Source of the DNA: Puccinia triticina
Lineage: Eukaryota > Basidiomycota > Pucciniomycetes > Pucciniales > Pucciniaceae
Direction: 5' to 3'
Assembly: GCF_026914185.1 (NCBI RefSeq)
Contig: NC_070565.1
Coordinates: forward strand, 62,001-126,000
Length of the DNA stretch: 64,000 nt
A model generated the notes under the pieces. That model searched no databases. It saw only the letters and a program-made list of their open reading frames with translations, and was not told the origin of the DNA. Position 1 is the stretch's first letter. Each line of letters opens with the position of its first letter. Positions 1 to 11,013 of this stretch are shown piece by piece. The position numbers and the translations under genes were made by a program.

Positions 1-759
1 CAACTTTTGGTGGGCACTTTTTTATAATCTACATAGCACATGGGTCTCTGGACCAAATTCCTTCTAGTTTTCATTTCTGGGACCACCCAAGCTGTCCCCA
101 TCTATGTACTATTTCCATCTCCCCCCATCCCTTTTCTTTGATCTGCAATACCCTTTGTAATATCATTAGTTTTGGGTCCTGCACAGTGCAAGATGTGTAA
201 TGAAGGATGAAGTAGACATGATGGTGGTCATAAAAAAGTAATTTAAGTGCCACTCAAGGCTTTGAAAAATTTGAAAAATATGTAGGAATATTCTCCATGG
301 TCTTCTGCATCTTTTGTTCCCCCAACACCTAATCACCCAATGAGAATTGGTGCTGCTACAAAACATCAAAAAACAGCATTTATGAAATTCTCTCACGCCA
401 CAAGGTCGACATAGCGCATAAGTCCCTCCTTCGGAGGGTCCCTGCGGGACGGCGTCCCCCCTCCACAAAGAGAGGGTCTTAGTTAAGTCAGCGCGGACCC
501 TAAAGATTGTCTCCGCTTCCTTATAGAAACTAGGGCCCACGGTGGAAATGCTCTTAGGCACATTCCAGTCCATGTCACAGTGACCCTCTTCCGGTGGCTG
601 GCATGTCACCTGCTTATTCCTGTGACAGCCTACAGTCCAGTTGCACCACCATGATCAAGTGATTCAAGCCTGGCCGCTCCTCAGCCCCATTCAACTTCAA
701 CCAACCACTCAAACCAGCAGTCATTCAGCAGCAGCAACCTCATCAATCAGAAGCCAATC
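1..759. other. 5' flank of NPC1 gene, no gene recognised
   Basis: I see no conserved coding signal here. The last 100 bases are rich in CAGCAG and ACCAACC and look like a 5' UTR or leader. A missing upstream exon of the NPC1 gene could lie here, because the first visible methionine of that gene is not followed by a signal peptide. Confidence 0.4.
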
Positions 760-3700
760 ATGAGGAAGAAAAAAACATCTGTTTCATCAAGCCCTCAGCT
801 CGGACAATGTGCCATGTACGATCGTTGCGGAAAGAAAGGCGTTTTTGGTCAAGAGTTACCATGTCCAGATAATCAACCCGCTCGAAAGGTAAGCTTGACT
901 CTTCGTTCGCTCGAGGCTCACATCTGTTTTTTGTCTGAATTCTTTTGCTCATATATGTTGTCTGTCTGAATAATATATTTCTGCCGTGCTAGACTACACC
1001 CGATCTTAAGTCAGCACTCACTCGAATTTGTGGTAGTCAATTCTCAAGCTTGGAGACGGCTTGTTGTACGAAAGATCAACTCGAAGAACTCTCTCAATCG
1101 CTCTCCCAAGCAGAACCTCTGATATCGTCTTGCCCGGCCTGTCGCAACAATTTCCGCCAGTTTTACTGTCACTTTACCTGCTCACCCAATCAAGCCACTT
1201 TCCTCAACGTAACATCTACTCAAACTGTTAAAAACTCGAAGACTGGAGAGCTTAACCCTGCCGTCAAAGCTGTTGATTTTTGGGTAGACCCCCGATTCGG
1301 TGGCGCGTTTTTTGATAGCTGCAAGGAAGTCAAGTTTGGGGCTACTAATGGTTACGTCATGGATCTCATTGGCGGTGGCGCTAAGACTTGGACTAAATTT
1401 CTGCAATATATGGGTGATGAAAAGCCCGGACTAGGTAGTCCGTTTCAAATCAACTTTCCAACCCGCTCCGCGCCCAACTATCAACACGATTCTCTTCAAC
1501 CTCTCTTGAAAATAGACACCAGCTCAACAACTGCAACAGTTCCGATCAATTCAACTCTCACCCCTCTCAACGCTGATGCTTTTAGATGTGACTCGACCGC
1601 CCTAGATGCTCGTTGCGCTTGTTCAGATTGCTCGGCCGTATGCGCCTCTCTTCCACCTCCACCGCCCTTATTCATTCCATCCACTCCTTCAGATAGCTGT
1701 CACGTCGGTCAGTTAAAGTGCGGGGACTTCTTCTGGATATTCATCTACTCCCTGGCTCTATCGGGTGCGCTAATTTTTACGACATGGAAAGAAGTTATGA
1801 GACGCCGGAAAATTCACTTGGCCACCGGCCGGAATGGCGGAAATTATGGCGGATACGAAACACCCAGCGGATACGAACGTGTTAGCATGCATGACCCTTT
1901 AGCCCCTAGTGGCTCAGAATTATCCGATTCACCCGAGAGCGAACATGAAGACTCAGATCATCCGGGTCAAGCAGTAAACCCACTGATTGGGGCCTCGTCG
2001 ATGGCAGACGCTGAGGGGCCAGTGGCTTCTCGCTCCGTTACCTCACTGTCGCCCACCAACCATTCGTTCTTTGCCCACCATCGACTAACCCGAGGCTCTT
2101 CGTTAATGACGGACGCAGATACACGACTCCTCGGCATCCAACATCAACCTCGATCATACCCATTGAATGTCTTTCTTAGTCGGGTCTTTTATCGTATCGG
2201 ATACGCCTGTTCTTCAAAGCCTTATCTGACGATCACGATAGCCTTTCTTCTTTGCGGGTTCTTGAATCTGGGCTGGTCAAAGTTCGAAGTTGAAAAGGAT
2301 CCTGTTAAATTGTGGGCCGCTTCCGGAAGTCAAAGTGTTGCTCACAAAGCCGATTTCGAAAACCGATTTGGCCCGTTTTACCGCACTGAGCAGATCTTCC
2401 TCTCTTCCATCCTACCCGACCAACCCGTGTTAAACTACGAACGACTGAAGTGGATGGCTGATTTGGAGCAGGGCATTCGGAATTTGAAATCCAATTCAGG
2501 TCTCACTTTGGCTTCGGTCTGTCTGGCACCCACCGCAACATCTCATCCTCCCAAATCAACCTCTGATTGCGTTGTAGAATCGATTATGGGATACTTTGGT
2601 AACTCCCTTAAGGGAATCGACGAAAATAACTGGTCAGAAAGGTTGAATGAATGCGCGAGCGCTCCAGCTAGTTGCTTACCTCCCTTTGGCTCCCCGCTGA
2701 ATCCCAAGATGATTCTCGGTGGCCTCAAAACCTCTAACGACACAACCTCCACGGAAGTAGATGCGAGCGGCGCCAAAGCCGCCATTATCACGTATGTAGT
2801 GAATAACTACTTGGAATCTGACAAGCTGGAACAAGTTAGGGAATGGGAAACGTCATTGAAAACCTACTTGGAAGAAGTTACCGCTGGAAAGTCCAAGCAA
2901 ATCAAAGATCCTCGAAGAATTGGAATGAACATGGCTTGGTCGACAGAAATCTCTCTGGAGGGCGAAATCAATAAGTCCACAAACACCGATTTCCCAATCG
3001 TGATTTTGAGTTATTTGGCCATGTTTCTTTACGTAGCCATTAACCTCGGTGGCAGTGGGATCGTCATTCTATCCGCAATCTTCCGTGGGATCCTGGCACT
3101 GGCCAAGGTATTGATTCACCAGGTTTACCAACCTCCGGGAAACGACCCTAACTCGGTGTTTCCGACAGCGCATCATGCTCGATCTACTTCACTCACACGT
3201 CAATTATTAGTCGAGTCAAAATTCAGCCTTGCTCTATGGAGTATATTGATCGTTCTCCTGTCGGTGTCCACGTCTGTTGGCTTATTCTCGCTGCTTGGCA
3301 TCAAAATCACATTGATCATTGCGGAAGTGATACCCTTTCTTGTATTAGCTATCGGGGTCGACAACGTCTTTATTTTGGCTAATGAAGTCTCACGACAAAA
3401 CTCCAAGGCTTACGCCTCTCTTGCTCGTGGGGGGCTGGGCTTCAGTGGAATGGAAGGCCTTTTGGTAAATGAAGACGAAGATGACGTGGAGGGCTTGCCC
3501 GCAGTCGAGATTCGTATCGCGCGAGCTACCAGTCGCATGGGGCCATCCGTTCTACTCAGCGCATCTTGTGAAGCCTTGGCCTTCGCTCTCGGAGCAATCG
3601 TTGGGATGCCGGCCGTCCGAAACTTTGCGATCTACGCCGCTGGTGCTGTAATCATCAACACGCTTCTTCAAATGACTGTCTTTATCAGCGCAATGGCAAT

Positions 3701-5567
3701 TGATCTGCACAGGATAGAGGTGATATCTACTTTTTGATTGATTTATTCGCTGCAGAATTTGCTGGCAAATTTATTGACTTCGAAATTGTCTTTCCTCTGC
3801 AAACACAGCATAATAAAGTAGATTGTCTTCCTTGTGTTCATATAGCGACGTCGACTTCTTTTTCCGACCTGGCGACCGCATCGGGAGAAGGCGACTTGGC
3901 CCGCTTCTTCCGCACAATATACATGCCATTTTTGATGAAAAGAAAAATTAAAATCTTGGTGCTCAGTGTTTTTTCAGGCATCTTTGTCTTTTCAGCACTT
4001 TGTTCCAAAAGAATAGGGCTTGGACTAGGTAAGCAGTTTTGCTCTACCCGTGATTGCTAAGTTCAACTCCCAGATTTTGATCTTTGTATTGCGTGATTTC
4101 CTTCAGACCAGCGACTGGCGTTGCCCCGAGATTCACATTTGGTACATTACTTCAACGCCCTCGATGAATTCTTCGAGATTGGTCCCCCAGTTTACTTTGT
4201 GGCTCAGAATGTCGACCCGACTACTCGAGACGGCCAGCAAACCCTTTGTGGTCGCTTTTCTACTTGCCAGGCCCTATCCATGGCCAACGTCTTGGAAGCA
4301 GAGCGGAAACGACCGGAATCCTCTTTCATAGCTCAGCCATCGGCGGTATGGATTGATGACTTCCTTCACTGGCTCAATCCAACTCTCGAATCTTGTTGCA
4401 GGGTTAAAAAAGCAGATCCAGAGGTATTCTGTACCGACAGCGATCGAGACAGGGAATGTCGGCCATGTTTTCAAGGCAAACAACCCCCCTGGAATATCAC
4501 CATGACTGGCTTGCCTGAGGGGCACGATTTTATGAAGTATCTTGGACACTGGTTAGACTTCCCTACCACGGATGCGTGTCCACTCGGAGGCAAGGCATCA
4601 TATTACAACTCCATCGACCTTTCAAAAAATAATGATAGTGTGATGGCTTCTCACTTTCGGACATACCACACTCCCTTGAAGCAACAGTCAGACTATATCA
4701 ACGCAATGACTTCTGCTATCAGGATCTCAGAAGACTTGTCCAAACGAACCGGAGGAAAGGTTTATCCATACTCGATCTTTTATGTGTTTTTCGAACAATA
4801 CAGCCGGATCATGACCACCTCTAAGGAAGTCATTTTACTTGCTCTCTCAGCCGTCTTCATCATTTCAAGCATTCTATTGGGATCCTGGCAAACTGGAGGG
4901 ATAATGTGCATCACGGTCTTCATGATCATTGCCAACATGACCGGCGGAATGGCCGTCTGGAAAGTCGACCTGAATGCGATCAGCTTAGTTAACTTGGTCA
5001 TCGGGGTCGGGATCGGGGTCGAATTCTGCTCTCACATTGTCAGAGCTTTCACTGGTGCTAACGGTGGTGGATTGCCTAAAAGACATCATCTAGCTCAACG
5101 CGATAGGGACGAGAGGATCACGATTGCCATGAGCGAAGTGGGATCATCTGTCAGTCTTGTCCCATCTATTGCCCCACATCAAATAGTTTTTTTTTTCGCT
5201 TACACCATTCACTCTTCTGGTAGGTCTTTGCTGGAATTTTTTCAACCAAAATCATCGGTATCGCTGTTTTGGGTTTGACAAAATCCAAGTTGTTAGAGGT
5301 GAGTCTTTTTGATGCAAAACCAATAGTAGCTTGCTTTTTCTTACTATCTTTTTTTCGAAACAGACATACTTCTTCAGGATGTGGTTAATACTCATAATTT
5401 CAGGAGGATTACATGGATTGATACTCTTGCCAGTGATGTTATCGTACTTTGGAGACCAAGGATTTGAACTTGATGATGACCAAGATCTAGGCAATCTAGT
5501 TCAGGCTCGATATGAGGTTGAGCAGCAACAGCGAAATAACTTCTTGAATGACGATGATGATGATTAG
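760..5567 (+). CDS. NPC1: NPC1/Ncr1-type sterol transporter (RND family)
   Basis: Endolysosomal/vacuolar membrane protein that moves sterol out of the lumen. Exons: 760-888, 993-3719, 3809-4028, 4107-5149, 5224-5298, 5364-5567 (1465 codons plus stop). The N-terminal cysteine-rich sterol-binding domain starts at once (GQCAMYDRCGKKG, about residue 15). A first membrane span lies near residue 290 (FFWIFIYSLALSGALIF). A long acidic, Ser/Pro-rich linker (about 310-440) follows. The sterol-sensing domain spans about 710-880, with the family signature VIPFLVLAIGVDNVF. The C-terminal RND bundle contains NLVIGVGIGVEFCSHIV near 1315 and ends in an Asp-rich tail. Introns join conserved family segments in phase (for example LGLD-QRLALPRDSHL). 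No hydrophobic signal peptide is visible after the chosen ATG, so an upstream exon may be missing. Family assignment is very secure; the exact N-terminus is not. Confidence 0.93.
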
Positions 5568-5914
5568 TACTACCACACAAACAATTCTCTCAACGCCTTA
5601 CCAGAAAACAAAACCGAAAAAAATGAGAAAATTTCTGAGAATATCTGAAACAATTTTCTTCCTGTTGTAAAACCGTTCTGATTGTATGACATCATTATCT
5701 CTTTGACATACATTTCTACTTTGGTACAACCTATTGCATTGTATGGAATTTCCATTTTTCGCGTGCGGTGAGACCTGACTCTCGGATCAAAAATGAAACA
5801 AATGATTGAGCAAACAGTTTGACATTGTCATCTGCCAAGCCATCTGAACTGCCTTTTATGTGAGATGTATGTATTGTCTGAGAAGGTCTATGTAGGCCAC
5901 ATTGTTCCGTCCCC

Positions 5915-5945
<31 letters not shown>

Positions 5946-6258
5946 AAAGTAGACTGATGACTCAACATGTATGATAAATAACAACCAAGCAACATCTCAT
6001 TTTGAGCTTCCTGTCTGAAGGTCCGTTTGGGTGTGGATCAAGTAAGATGAAGCTTATTATGTAATACAAGCATGTATGAACAAAAGTATCAAGATGGTCA
6101 CAATTCAAATGAGATAATATGTATACATATATATATAGTGAAACAACATTATAACCTATCTTCTCTACCCAATCTCAATGCCTTGATCATCAGCCCGCAT
6201 CCTGCAATTATCTACAAATTACATCGGTAAATAGAGGTGATAAATAGAACTTAGCATT
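5568..6258. other. Intergenic region between convergent NPC1 and beta-adaptin genes
   Basis: Both 3' ends run into this 691-bp stretch. It holds a homopolymer junction, about 25 C followed by about 13 A (5911-5948), and a TATATA-rich tract near 6121-6140. No gene is seen. Both 3' UTRs and polyadenylation sites must lie here. Confidence 0.6.
5911..5948. repeat. Homopolymer junction C(25)A(13)
   Basis: An uninterrupted run of about 25 C directly followed by about 13 A. Such tracts are prone to length error in sequencing and to slippage in vivo. Confidence 0.9.
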
Positions 6259-9200
6259 TCAAATTAAAGAGTAATTGCCGGGATGATGGATCATTCCACT
6301 CAAAGGTCGAGGCTCGTCAGTTTGATAGTTATCCTGTTGATGACCAAAGAATCCGGAAGGGTCCAAGCTACTAAGAGCAGCATAAGGATCATCCTGATTG
6401 ACGATCGGATCTTCATCGACATCCAAGCTACTGCTCCGATAGACCTCTTGGTCGACCGCACCTTCCATTTCGTTGGCTGCTTGATTGGGAAGAGAGGAGG
6501 GCGTTGGTTCGACAGTCGAATGCATCGGACTATCCTCGTTTGTCGTTGATTCTCTCGTCACTCTCGCCGGTGCCATCGGTTTAGGAACAGTCATCGTCTC
6601 CGGAACCGGCGGCGGCCGTCGAGCCGCAATCTCTATGGATTCTTGATACGACTTCTTAGCTGCTGGGTTCAGAGCGGGCGAGTCACTGAGATATTTTGGT
6701 TTGGTATGGCGGATAAAAATCTCAGGACTGAGCAAAATTTGATTGGGTCAGCGAGCTATATTGCATCATTTCACGATAGCCAGACTTCTTAGAACAACCT
6801 GTGAAGGGGGAGAGGGAGAGAAAAGACATACCTTCTATGATACACGGAACTGAGTGTCCCGGTTTGTAATAGCAACCGGTCGAGGACGGCGGGATCAAGC
6901 GATTCACTCTCGGTTGAAATTGAAGGTTTGTCGGCCATGACGATGTTCTTGGCAGCCGCTGGATTAGTCGATAATAATCTCCAATAGATAAATCCCCGGT
7001 CTCTCAAGTCTGGGTTGTCAACTTGCTCGGTTGCCCATTTCAAGATTTTGGGGACCAATTCAGCCCCAGCGGTCGGCCGTTTGAGGAAGAGTTTGATGGT
7101 AGCAGTCAAGAGTGCCAATTGAACCTAGAAGATCGAATTGTAGGGAGGTATCGGTCGGGTTGTTCAATCGTCAGTTATTGCCTTGTTATTTGGACTTGGC
7201 AGGTAGGCTGACAGACCTCAACAGGTTCCTCCAAGAAAGTGAAAACAAAATCCTCGAGGAGTTCATCGGAATTTTCGATCCGGTCGGCATACTGCCCGAT
7301 AATCCAAATCATGGAAGCCTTGGCTTCGGGGGTATCCAAAGCATCCAAGTTTTGGCAGAGAGAGCCGATGATACCCTCATATTGATTGGGATATTTCCGA
7401 AAGATATCCTTGATGACGACGATCGCTTCTTGGACGACATAGTTGATCTTCGTGGCTACAAGATCTAGAAGCACCGTGATGCAACGATCTGAGGCCAGAG
7501 GAATCTTGATTGCTAATCTTCCGATGGATCGAACTGCTTTTCGGACAAAATCTACATCCACTTCCGATGCGTATCTGTGGACGAACAAGGATGACGGCAA
7601 CTAAATTAGAGAGCTAAAAGTTAATTACTGGGCCAAGGATTCTTTCGACGTACTCTGCGAGCTCAGTGAGAACCTGCTCATAATTGCTATCGCCGGCAAG
7701 TCGATAGATAATCTCAAGCTTGGCCAATTTCACGTAGATGGGGTCATTGTATTTGCAGAAAAACACCTTGACCTGATTTTTCAAAACAGCTGGTCTCCGC
7801 TGAATAATGAGTAAGATATTCCTCAGAGCGATATATTGAACTTCATAGCCTGAAGAAAGCAGAGTGACTGTACGGTGTAAAAGGTTCCAGAGGATGACAA
7901 TAAGAAAAATGTGAAATCTCTCTCAATTTTGGAATTCCAGAGTAGGAACTTACTAAGAGAGGCACTGATTCGTTTGCAAAGAGTTTCCATAATTTCTGGA
8001 TTTGACATGTAGTTCATCAAATAGATCATCACTTTGATTGTTGTTAACACGACAGCACTGTTAGAGTGCTGTAACCTGGCCACCAGACGCTCCGCCAAGA
8101 TTTCGGCATCGGCTGACTGTTCAGGGACGTAGTACATCAATGCCTCGATGATGTACGTCTGACCCCATCTGACAGTTTAAAAATATTAGTCAATCGGCTT
8201 CAGAGACAGCAAAGCTTTTCCCAATCTTGGGAGCTCGAGAACAAAGGGGCATGAACTGACTCGGAGCACTCGTTCAAGGCTGACAGCAATTTATTGGCGA
8301 TCACCAGATTGAGTCGGAGTTGAATGTTTTCACTCTTTTCTGAAATCTCCGTTAAGGCCGCGACGGCATTCGCAATTACCGTCGGATTAGAATCGGCCAG
8401 TAAGTCCCGGAGGTTATTGATGAATTGCTCCTTCTCAACCAACTTCCGATCATGTGTAAAGAGTTTGGCGACACATATTGCGGCTGTTTTCCGGACGTAG
8501 GGATCGGCGTCTTTTAAGGCGTGTCGTAAGGGATCTAGGAGGGCTCGGTGGACGGCTGGGACGGAGATGTAAGACATCGTGCGAATAGCAAGAGCCCGAA
8601 TGAGAGGGTTCCGATCGTGAGAATCCTTAAACAGCCAATTTGATCAACGCCGATTCACCGAGAATGAAGGGTTGGGATTGTAAGAAGGCTTACTGATAGG
8701 AAGCCGTCCATGGTAAATTTGACCAAGTCTGGTTTTGATCTGGCGTAGTTTGTCAAGTAAAGGTATACCATCTGTGAAAATTTAAAAACAAGTGAGAGAT
8801 TAGATCAGTTGCCCTGCTGTTTAAACAGGACTGATTGAACAGACCGATATTATTATTAATGAGCTTCCAAACCTTCTTGATCTCCAAGACTTGGATTCCC
8901 ATACACTGGACTATATCAGGGAATAGAGGTGCCATGTCGTTGCCCTATCAAATATTGTCGAGCCAAGAGATAACACACGAGGTTGAGTAAGTACTTTCGA
9001 AGATATTAACAATAAAGGGCCGTGCCCTGAAGCCGCGAGAAGGAAGACGAACCATGGTCATGTTTGCAACGATCTTCTTGAGCGTGTTCTTCTTCCTTTG
9101 GAACCCTTTGTCCTTCTTATCATTCTGTTAGTACATCAACACAATTTCCAAGGATAAAATCAATCAGTAAATTTGAGTATCATCCCAAAATACATCGTAG

Positions 9201-9283
9201 CAATGAATCTGACTGCTTACCTGAAGTTCTGCTCTGAGTTCTTGGACTTTCCCCCTTGAAAACAGTTTGGCATCCTGTGACAT
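6259..9283 (-). CDS. APL1: AP-2 adaptor complex subunit beta (beta-adaptin trunk and hinge)
   Basis: Large subunit of the clathrin adaptor that selects plasma-membrane cargo. Ten exons in genomic coordinates: 9221-9283, 9053-9124, 8873-8944, 8694-8771, 8261-8625, 7954-8168, 7654-7849, 7217-7574, 6832-7124, 6259-6727; 726 codons plus stop. The protein is an armadillo-like helical repeat trunk with typical beta-adaptin blocks: [85 protein letters not shown] and [14 protein letters not shown]. The C-terminal 150 residues are a Pro/Ser-rich hinge, and no ear domain follows, as in yeast large-chain homologues. The N-terminus ([18 protein letters not shown]) and [14 protein letters not shown] resemble the fungal AP-2 (Apl1) lineage more than AP-1, which usually reads ALFPDVLKN. 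AP-1 beta remains the alternative. It is divergent from TIM21. Confidence 0.88.
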
Positions 9284-9544
9284 CGTAGTTCGTCCCAAAT
9301 CCACGCTTCGGTATTTTCTGTCCTGTGGGGTTGGATTTATATATTTAAGTATAATATAAATATATAAGTAGCTGGCTCTGGAATCTGGATGGATTGTTCG
9401 AATTGCGGACAACGACTCAGAGTCTTGACTGATCTCGGGGTCCCGGGGATCCCCAAAGCGTGCACCGGGGGGTTGGTCACTTCCACCGTGCAAGTCCACT
9501 TGACAAGGAACCAACTCACAGTCAAGAACAAGGCTACGATTGTC
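9284..9544. promoter_or_regulatory. Divergent promoter region of beta-adaptin (-) and TIM21 (+)
   Basis: Only 261 bases separate the beta-adaptin start (9283) from the preferred TIM21 start (9545). An AT-rich stretch (about 9329-9370, ATATATTTAAGTATAATATA) lies inside it. If the longer TIM21 start at 9389 were used, only 105 bases would remain, which is one reason to prefer 9545. Confidence 0.5.
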
Positions 9545-11013
9545 ATGCGGTCGATCTCAAATGGCTTCCTTCATCAGCTCCAACCCAGCCGGACGTGTGT
9601 GTGTCCAATACTCAGCAAGCTCTATCCAGCCATCCCAGCAGCAAATCTACTCAATCCTCTCCGGCAGTATTCAAGACCATCATCGTCCCCTCCCCTGAAT
9701 CGTCGACTCAGCACGAACTGGACTCGGAATGCGGTCTCGGCTCGATCGAAGAAAGATAGTCGCATTATTAACTCAAGATCATACGTCTCAGCCAGTGGTC
9801 ATCCGCCCAAACAATCAGAGGAGGCCTTGATGGAAGAACTTCGTAGATTGAGCCATGGTCAAGAAAGCGGCCAACCCATGCTGGGGCCCTTCATGATGCC
9901 GAGGGGTAAGGCCCACGAAAAACCGTTGAGGGATGACGAATACCATCACTGGTCTCGTGTCAGTTGGTCTGAACGGATCCGACGGATGTTCAGGATGGGT
10001 CGAAACTTACTCATCGTGAGCTTCGGGGGATCTCTAGGAATCCTGGTCGTACGTTAAATGTTTTTTTATATTAAGGAAAAATTTCTAGAAATTAATATCT
10101 TGGAAGAACTTCTTTGTCGTGAGGGTTCAATAAGATCTATAGCATCACATCCGAACTGTTCGCGCCTTCATCTACGACCAACCTGATGAACATGACCATC
10201 AGAACAATTGAAGAATCGGATCAGTTGAGCAAGATATTAAAATCACCCATCAAATTTCACACATCTCCAACTCCCTCCGGCAATTCGATCAGCAAGCGGA
10301 GCAACGGGATTCCTCAGAGTGTCCAACATCAAAGTGGAGTAGTCGAATTAAGATTTTGGGTAGAGAGCTGTAAACCAAGTCTGTTCGAAGGAGATTGGAA
10401 GAGTTTGGATTGGTGGAGAAGTTGGATCGGCCCCTTGATTACCTCCGAAATTTATCATCATCCTACCAATCGATCCTCGGACTCAATTTCGAACTCGATC
10501 GATTCCCAGCTCTCTGGATCAGACAGCAATTCAACTCGCTGGTGGCCTGGTCTCCTCAAATCTCTCATGCCTAACACTCTCGGTCGATCCTCAAGTTCAG
10601 CGAATGAACAAAAGTCATGGACTGCGCGATTTTTCTCAAATCACGGAAGCTTTGAACATGGGGAAGTCGTGGCTCAACTAATCAAAGTTAGGTCTATCCG
10701 GTTCAAAATTTATGTTGAAGATTCATGCTTAAGTGATCGGTGATGATTGATGATTTCTTTGTTACTCCGTTCTTTAAACGCCCTGAATCATCATGTCTTC
10801 TCGAGTTGATAGGACTCCAATGGACAATGGAAATATAAAAGCTTGGTGATCGATTTCCCAGACTCGCAAAATGTAAAATATCGACTGAATATTGCAAATG
10901 AATTAAAGAGGAAAGAGTTATCTAAACTACAAACATCACAAGCAGATGGAGACGAAGATGACTCGAAGCAACCTACCCGTTATCGATTTTGGAATCGGAG
11001 AATCAATCTCTGA
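9545..11013 (+). CDS. TIM21: Mitochondrial import inner membrane translocase subunit Tim21
   Basis: Inner-membrane protein that tethers the TIM23 channel to the TOM complex and to respiratory chain supercomplexes. Exons: 9545-10048, 10135-10686, 10813-11013 (418 codons plus stop). The first 60 residues are Arg/Ser-rich with almost no acidic residues, as expected for a mitochondrial presequence. One membrane span (NLLIVSFGGSLGILVIYSI, about residues 155-173) precedes the intermembrane-space domain, which begins SELFAPSSTTNLMNM and contains the ILKSPIKFH block. The final exon carries the W-x-Y-x-x-L-V-I-D strand typical of the family. The middle of the domain has a long Ser-rich insertion (about 265-315) that is absent from short homologues. 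An in-frame upstream ATG at 9389 would add 52 residues. The first intron ends in AAG rather than CAG or TAG. Confidence 0.83.

Noticed and set aside
6259..9283. AP-1 rather than AP-2 beta-adaptin
   Set aside because: The N-terminal blocks fit the fungal Apl1-type lineage better from memory of the families; not fully excluded without a phylogeny.
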